Source of the DNA: Hyphomonadaceae bacterium ML37
GTDB lineage: Bacteria > Pseudomonadota > Alphaproteobacteria > Caulobacterales > Maricaulaceae
Direction of reading: 5' to 3'
DNA: 64,000 bases
Assembly (NCBI GenBank): GCA_027627685.1
Contig: CP091241.1
Location: 124,001 to 188,000 of the forward strand
Below are positions 58,661-64,000 of the stretch, in pieces. The notes below the pieces were generated by a model. That model did no database searches and was not told the origin of the DNA. It was given only the letters and a program-made list of their open reading frames with translations. The position numbers and the translations under genes are program-made. The stretch's first letter is position 1. Each line of letters begins with the position of its first letter.

Positions 58661-58734
58661 GGCGCTTTGACTTCAAGGTCAATCAGCGCCGGCTGGAGCG
58701 CTGGATCGCGGCGCTTCAGGAACGTCTAGCCTGA
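58661..58734 (+). pseudogene. Duplicated 3' end of the DUF1499 gene (remnant)
   Basis: 58661-58727 repeats 57811-57877 of the DUF1499 gene: 47 consecutive identical bases (58669-58715), then three single substitutions. It still reads DFKVNQRRLERWIAALQERL in frame but has no start or domain. The segment between the copies holds only the FitAB-type toxin-antitoxin pair and its promoter, so the copies look like the left and right ends of an insertion or duplication. The last bases also form the stop region of the convergent dinB-like gene. Confidence 0.8.
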
Positions 58735-59241
58735 CGGCAGGGCGAAATACAAAAGATCCAGCGCCGGCGGCTCGGCCACGCCCAGCTGGCGCAGGATATG
58801 GGTCGCCTGGCCGCGATGATGGGTCTGGTGATTGAACACATGGGTCAGGATCACCTTCACCGGCAGCGCCTTGGCCTCGCTTCGCGTGTTGGCGTACTCC
58901 AGTACCCGCTCCAGATCGTCCACGCTCAGGCCGGCGATATAGCCGCTCAGGCGCTGGTCCTCGGCTTCGCGCGCCGCGCGCAGATCCTCGAACAGGGCGT
59001 AGGGCTCTTCATCCAGCCGCGCGGGCGCGTCGCCCTCGCCCGTCAGGCGGCGCAGCCAGATGCGGTCGGCCACCAGGACATGGCTCAACGTGCCGTGCAG
59101 GCTGCGGAAATACGCCTTCACATCGCGCTTGCGCTCAAAATCCTTGAGCGCCGTGGCGGCGTCATAGAGCCGGGCGTTGGCCCAGGCATTATAGGCGGCG
59201 AAACGCTTGAAGTGGTCGAGCACGCGTGAGACATCCTTCAC
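58726..59241 (-). CDS. DinB family protein
   Basis: Four-helix-bundle, metal-dependent protein of the DinB/YfiT type, many of which are bacillithiol- or glutathione-like thiol transferases. Helix 1 reads HFKRFAAYNAWANARLYDAA, followed by RSLHGTLSHVLVADRIWLRR with one ligand His, and HVFNHQTHHRGQATHILRQLG with the two others (the HTxHRGQ pattern). No in-frame ATG exists; the start is GTG 59241, or perhaps GTG 59223 with AAGGA upstream. 171 residues. Its stop codon is embedded in the duplicated DUF1499 end. Confidence 0.85.
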   Translation of the reverse strand: MKDVSRVLDHFKRFAAYNAWANARLYDAATALKDFERKRDVKAYFRSLHGTLSHVLVADRIWLRRLTGEGDAPARLDEEPYALFEDLRAAREAEDQRLSGYIAGLSVDDLERVLEYANTRSEAKALPVKVILTHVFNHQTHHRGQATHILRQLGVAEPPALDLLYFALPSG

Positions 59242-59500
59242 GTCTTTGAACCGTCAGATACCGCCATACCCTATCATGACCGGTGAGGCGACAGCGCGTG
59301 CGCGCCTAACGGACCTGAAAGCGGGTCTCGACACGCTCTCCCGGGTCGCGGCCCGCGGCTGCGGCTGAGCTCGCCCGGTCAGACCGTCAGCGCCGCTTTG
59401 TGACGGCTATGCGGCAAAAATCTAACGCCATTATTGCAGTGCGGCAATTTTGCATGGCGGCTATACCGCAACCTGCCTTGAAACCGCCGGGGCACCTGCG
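59242..59500. other. Intergenic region upstream of dinB-like gene and candidate sRNA
   Basis: Non-coding stretch locally AT-richer than its surroundings (59405-59465) with three variants of TGCGGCAA / GCGGCTATACCGC. TTGAAA (59478-59483) followed 17-19 bp later by CATATACG is a possible promoter for the transcript that ends at 59620. No supported protein gene. Confidence 0.4.
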
Positions 59501-59509
59501 CATATACGA

Positions 59510-59620
59510 AGCCGAACGGCGGTTTTCCCGTCTTTCCCTTTGTGCATACCGTCTCCTCCCCGAACGGGTATGCTAAACTGGGCCGGTCACCGCGATCCGC
59601 GGGACCGGCCCTTTTCTTTT
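59510..59620 (+). ncRNA. Candidate small RNA with C-rich loop and strong terminator
   Basis: If transcription begins just after CATATACG, an RNA of about 110 nt results. It would hold a hairpin GCATACC (59544-59550) / GGTATGC (59567-59573) whose loop exposes CTCCTCCCC (59553-59561), a perfect complement of Shine-Dalgarno sequences, and then a long terminator hairpin: GGGCCGGTC...GACCGGCCC (59580-59588, 59603-59611) with an inner CCGCG/CGCGG stem, followed by CTTTTCTTTT. Exposed CU-rich loops of this kind are known in alphaproteobacterial sRNAs (for example GsrN of Caulobacter and the cuckoo RNAs). Homology to any named RNA is not established. Confidence 0.45.
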
Positions 59621-59644
59621 GCGCCGGCGCTCCACCATCAGCTC

Positions 59645-59680
59645 AAGAAAAAGCCCCCGCAGCGTGCGCTGCAGAGGCCT
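59645..59680 (-). terminator. Terminator of dps
   Basis: On the minus strand GCCTCTGCAGC pairs (with two G-U or mismatched positions) with GCTGCGGGGGC around a short loop, followed by TTTTTCTT. It lies about 25 bp after the dps stop. Confidence 0.75.
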
Positions 59681-59704
59681 TGTCCGTCTCGCAGTGGCCG
59701 CCGT

Positions 59705-60172
59705 TCACCCCAGCGTGGCGCGCAGCATCCAGGCGGTTTTTTCGTGGGCGGTGATGCGCGGGGCGACCAGATCGCTGGTGGCCTCGTCGCCGTGTTCCTC
59801 GGCGAGTTTCAGCGCGGCGCGCGCCGTGCGCACCACCTGTTCGTGGCCGGCCACCAGATTGGCCAGCATGGCGTTGGCGTCCGGGGTCTTGGCGTCATGC
59901 TTGATGCTGGCCGCGGCCGCCATCTCGTCATAGGAGACCGGGGCGAGCACGCCCAGCGCGCGGATGCGCTCGGCGATGTCGTCGGTGGCCGCCCACAGCT
60001 CGGTATACTGGGTCTCGAACATGGCGTGCAGATCGTGGAAGCGCGGCCCCGTCACGTTCCAGTGATAGGCGTGGGTCTTGAAATACAGCGCGTAGGTGTC
60101 GGCCAGCAGCGCCAGCACGGCTTTCGCCATGGTTTCGCGCTGGTCTTTCGACAGGCCCATATTGATGTCCAT
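59705..60172 (-). CDS. dps: Dps/ferritin-like DNA-protection protein
   Basis: Dodecameric mini-ferritin that oxidises and stores iron using hydrogen peroxide and shields DNA. The inter-subunit ferroxidase ligands are visible: His in HAYHWNVTGPRFHDLH (about 34-49) and Asp/Glu in QYTELWAATDDIAERIRALG (about 55-74). Length 155 is standard. A weak purine stretch (GAAGGAGGC) stands just before the ATG. Probably under oxidative-stress or general-stress control; no operator motif was identified. Confidence 0.93.
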   Translation of the reverse strand: MDINMGLSKDQRETMAKAVLALLADTYALYFKTHAYHWNVTGPRFHDLHAMFETQYTELWAATDDIAERIRALGVLAPVSYDEMAAAASIKHDAKTPDANAMLANLVAGHEQVVRTARAALKLAEEHGDEATSDLVAPRITAHEKTAWMLRATLG

Positions 60173-60284
60173 TTGCGGATGCCTCCTTCGGGTGGCTTGA
60201 ATCTGATGGCTTCATAATGCCCCGCCGGCCTGTCCGGCGTCCAACTGGTTTCACCGACACGGGCCATAGGCGGGGTCTATGGCG

Positions 60285-62068
<1,784 letters not shown>

Positions 62069-62264
62069 CAGCGCTCTCCCTTGGTCTTGGAGCCCCAGTC
62101 TAGAGCGGCGCGGACGCGTCTGCATCCCGGTCCGGCGCCCGCAAATGGCCTTGATTGATCTTGAACCGGCCCCAATCCGGCCCTTGCGCCGCCCCGGCCC
62201 GGGAGAAATCTGCCTTCATCGGGTGTTCATCAGCATGAACGCGCGTTGACCGGGAGGATGAAAG

Positions 62265-62408
62265 ATGAGCCGCCACACGAATGGAACCCGCCTGACCGGC
62301 GTCCTGCTCGCCGGGCTCTGCTTCATCGCCGCCGCCTGGGTTTTCCATGCCGGCCCGCGCCAGTCCGGCGCCCTGTTCGTCAGCGCCGAGCCGGTGGCGC
62401 AGCGCTGA
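62265..62408 (+). CDS. Small single-pass membrane protein (47 residues)
   Basis: ATG 62265 is preceded by GGGAGG at good spacing and reads 47 codons to TGA at 62406. One hydrophobic segment (TGVLLAGLCFIAAAWVFHAG, about residues 11-30) with a basic N-terminus (MSRHTNGTR) predicts an inner-membrane anchor with a short outside tail. No homologue recognised. It lies 73 bp before a longer anchored protein in the same direction and could be its operon partner. Confidence 0.6.
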   Translation: MSRHTNGTRLTGVLLAGLCFIAAAWVFHAGPRQSGALFVSAEPVAQR

Positions 62409-62481
62409 GCGGTCAGCCAGGGTCAAATCTCACTGTGAATTTAATTGAAGCGGGCGCGCGCCTCGGCCATGTCTGGTCGCT

Positions 62482-63633
62482 GTGAGCGAAAATCCCCCTA
62501 CAGCCCGCCCGCCTGCCGGGCCGGGGCCTTCGGACTGGCGCGCTGCCGCCCGAACCCCGCGCGCGGCGGGCCTGGCCGGCGCGGGTGCGCTCCACCTGTT
62601 GGCACTGGCCGGATTGATCGCCCTGCCCCCCGTCGTGCGCCCGCCCGAGCCCGCGCCCGCCGCGTCAGGCCCGGGTGCCTTCTACGTGTTCGTCGCCGAC
62701 GGCGCCCAGAGCGACGCGCCGCTCTTCGAGCCGCCCCTGTCCGATGACGCCGGTCCGGACGGAATGCCAGGCGGCGGCGAGGGCGAGGGCGCCGGTCAGG
62801 GTTCGGGCGATGGCGATGCGGGCGCGGGTGACGCCAGCGAGACGGCTGAGGCGAATTCACAGTCTGACCTCGACTCCGAGCCGGTCGAGGCGCCCGAAAT
62901 CGAGGCCGAGACGCCGTCTGCGCCATCCGATCCCGTTGATGACCCCGAAACCCGGCCTCATGACTCCGAAACCGCGCCGCTTGACTCCGAAGGCGTGGTC
63001 CTTGAACGCGCGCAAAGCGGGGACAGGCCTGTGGACAGCGCCGCGCCCCGGCCCGCGCCCTCCAGGCCGGATAGCGCGCAATCTGTCCCCGCCCCGGCGC
63101 CCGATCCGGCCGACACGGACGCCCCGGTGGCGACGCTTCAGCCTGAACGCACCGAGCCGGGCGCTGCAGGCGAACCTGAACTGGATATCGACGCCCTGAT
63201 GTCGCGGATGGCGATCACGCTGGACCCGGATGATTACCGCATGATCCAGGGCGCAGTGGCCTCGCGCCTTGTGGTGCGCGATTCCTTCTGCCTGTCGTCC
63301 TCAGACGCCAATCGGGAGGCCGGCGACTGCCCCGAACATGGCCCGGCGGGCGAAATTGATCTGGCGCGCTTTGGACTTACTGGTTTCGGCGCCACCCCGC
63401 CGCGCTTCCTGGAAGACATGAGCCGGCTGGAGTTCGAACTGGCCCAGCTGGGGGCCGGCGGCAGCCAGATCCGGCGCATCCTGACCGAGCTGGCCGCCGC
63501 CCGACGCGCCGTCATCGAGCAGCCCGCTATCACGCGCGAAATGGACCGGATCGCCGGCGACCGCACGGATGCCCAGGGTTTCCGCGCCCCGATCACGCCG
63601 CAGCGGGCACGCGATCCGTCAGGCGAGCCCTAA
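62482..63633 (+). CDS. Proline/acid-rich anchored protein of unknown function
   Basis: 383 residues starting at GTG 62482. A single hydrophobic helix (about 29-50, ALHLLALAGLIALPPV) is followed by a disordered Pro/Asp/Glu/Ser linker of about 180 residues (GGGEGEGAGQGSGDGD, EIEAETPSAPSDPVDDPE), then a compact C-terminal domain (about 235-383) with DSFCLSSSDANREAGDCPEHG carrying two cysteines and a helical end LTELAAARRAVIEQ. The plan recalls TonB or TolA-like energy-transduction or spacer proteins, but no TonB end motif is present. Function unknown. GTG start is weak, and no ATG is available before the helix. Confidence 0.6.
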   Translation: MSENPPTARPPAGPGPSDWRAAARTPRAAGLAGAGALHLLALAGLIALPPVVRPPEPAPAASGPGAFYVFVADGAQSDAPLFEPPLSDDAGPDGMPGGGEGEGAGQGSGDGDAGAGDASETAEANSQSDLDSEPVEAPEIEAETPSAPSDPVDDPETRPHDSETAPLDSEGVVLERAQSGDRPVDSAAPRPAPSRPDSAQSVPAPAPDPADTDAPVATLQPERTEPGAAGEPELDIDALMSRMAITLDPDDYRMIQGAVASRLVVRDSFCLSSSDANREAGDCPEHGPAGEIDLARFGLTGFGATPPRFLEDMSRLEFELAQLGAGGSQIRRILTELAAARRAVIEQPAITREMDRIAGDRTDAQGFRAPITPQRARDPSGEP

Positions 63634-63646
63634 AGCTTGCTTTTTC

Positions 63647-63691
63647 GCATTTTCGAACCGCTAAACCGGTTCCCGCTTTCGCTGAAAATGC
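63647..63691. repeat. Palindromic intergenic repeat (REP-like), convergent terminator position
   Basis: Nested inverted repeat: GCATTTTC (63647-63654) with GAAAATGC (63684-63691) outside, GAACCG with CGGTTC inside. It lies between convergent stops. It resembles the palindromic elements dispersed in Rhizobiales genomes whose arms read AGAGCATTTTC and CGGTTC, so it may be a repeat present elsewhere in this genome. Only one copy is in the window. Confidence 0.65.
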
Positions 63692-63692
63692 T

Positions 63693-64000
63693 CTAGCCAG
63701 CCTGCAATTTCTTGAAGAATTCAAACACCTTGCCATAGGGCGGGAAGACCAGGCGGCTGGGATGCCAGACCGGCGCTTCGAACACGGCGCGCTCATGGGT
63801 GAAGGTCAGGAATCCCGTTTCGCCGTGATAGGCGCCCTGACCCGATGCGCCGACGCCGCCAAAGGGCATATCCTCCACCGACAGATGCAGCATGGGCAGG
63901 TTCACACCTGCCCCGCCAGACATCGTTCGGGCCAGAAAATCGCGCGCCGTGGCGTTCGATTTTGAATACACATACAGCGCCAGCGGCCGGTCACGCTCGT
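63693..64000 (-). CDS. Aldehyde dehydrogenase, C-terminal part (coniferyl aldehyde dehydrogenase-like), cut by window edge
   Basis: The leftmost 308 bp of a gene that runs out of the window on the right, encoding the last ~102 residues of a class 3 type ALDH. Recognised from DRPLALYVYSKS, GAGVNLPMLHLSVEDMPFGGVGASGQGAYHGE (split), a segment typical of coniferyl/fatty-aldehyde dehydrogenases, and the terminal FFKKLQAG. The catalytic Cys and Glu lie outside the window. Substrate not deducible from this part. Confidence 0.85.
   Translation of the reverse strand, partial: ERDRPLALYVYSKSNATARDFLARTMSGGAGVNLPMLHLSVEDMPFGGVGASGQGAYHGETGFLTFTHERAVFEAPVWHPSRLVFPPYGKVFEFFKKLQAG

Noticed and set aside
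59450-60217. A 255-codon frame covering the candidate sRNA and antisense to dps
   Set aside because: It crosses a strong terminator hairpin and lies antisense to the well-supported dps gene; the translated product has no family features.

Overview
The window is GC-rich, gene-dense bacterial chromosome and almost certainly surrounds the replication origin of an alphaproteobacterium of the Caulobacterales/Maricaulales type (Caulobacter, Maricaulis or Oceanicaulis-like; family-level placement is inference). Support: the hemE / non-coding gap / ppsR (DUF299) arrangement that defines the Caulobacter origin, a full-consensus CtrA box pair inside that gap, a parA-parB pair with three perfect parS sites about 8 kb away, an alphaproteobacterial RpoD with an acidic insert, a DnaG lacking most zinc ligands, and bolA / J-domain / cobS and mnmE-mnmG-rsmG-parA-parB clusters. 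No tRNA, rRNA, CRISPR array, prophage or transposase gene was recognised.

Layout. 0-6.4 kb: secB, rho, a periplasmic esterase, then a leftward haem operon (hemE, hemH, hemJ) ending at the putative oriC (5898-6387). 6.4-10 kb: a rightward operon with four 4-nt overlaps (ppsR, maf, aroE, coaE, dnaQ). 10-17.6 kb: a TPR protein, an SDR protein with a curious decamer repeat, then the leftward DUF6489-mnmE-mnmG-rsmG-parA-parB cluster carrying three intragenic parS sites. 17.6-24.7 kb: envelope and periplasmic genes (dienelactone hydrolase, GDPD lipoprotein, lipoprotein-type superoxide dismutase, holA, lptE, DUF3576 lipoprotein, two exported proteins with beta-barrel features). 24.8-29.3 kb: the rpoD / dnaG / yqeY macromolecular-synthesis region. 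29.4-37.7 kb: carA, an FkbM methyltransferase, a peptide-binding lipoprotein, DoxX, carB, greA. 37.8-47.2 kb: ELM1-like, trxB, DUF547, an ABC exporter, LysR, bolA, J-domain protein, cobS, phytase-like protein.

47.2-59.3 kb is more accessory: two toxin-antitoxin modules, putA, a glycosyltransferase, a Nat-type ABC exporter, and a LysR-sbtA-sbtB module for putative bicarbonate uptake with its PII-like regulator. The second toxin-antitoxin module is framed by a direct repeat of the 3' end of a DUF1499 gene and looks like a minimal inserted cassette. 59.3-64 kb: a candidate small RNA with a C-rich (anti-Shine-Dalgarno) loop and a strong terminator, dps, a class I aminotransferase next to an ACT-less prephenate-dehydratase-like protein, a small membrane protein, a proline/acid-rich anchored protein, a dispersed-type palindromic repeat and the C-terminal part of an aldehyde dehydrogenase cut by the window edge.

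Together the left half is replication, segregation and core biosynthesis organised around the origin; the right half mixes core metabolism with small mobile or regulatory modules. Best candidates for something new are the repeat-flanked toxin-antitoxin cassette, the candidate sRNA upstream of dps, the 51-bp near-perfect palindrome between putA and a toxin-antitoxin operon, the aminotransferase/short dehydratase pair, and the heterotroph SbtA-SbtB-LysR module.
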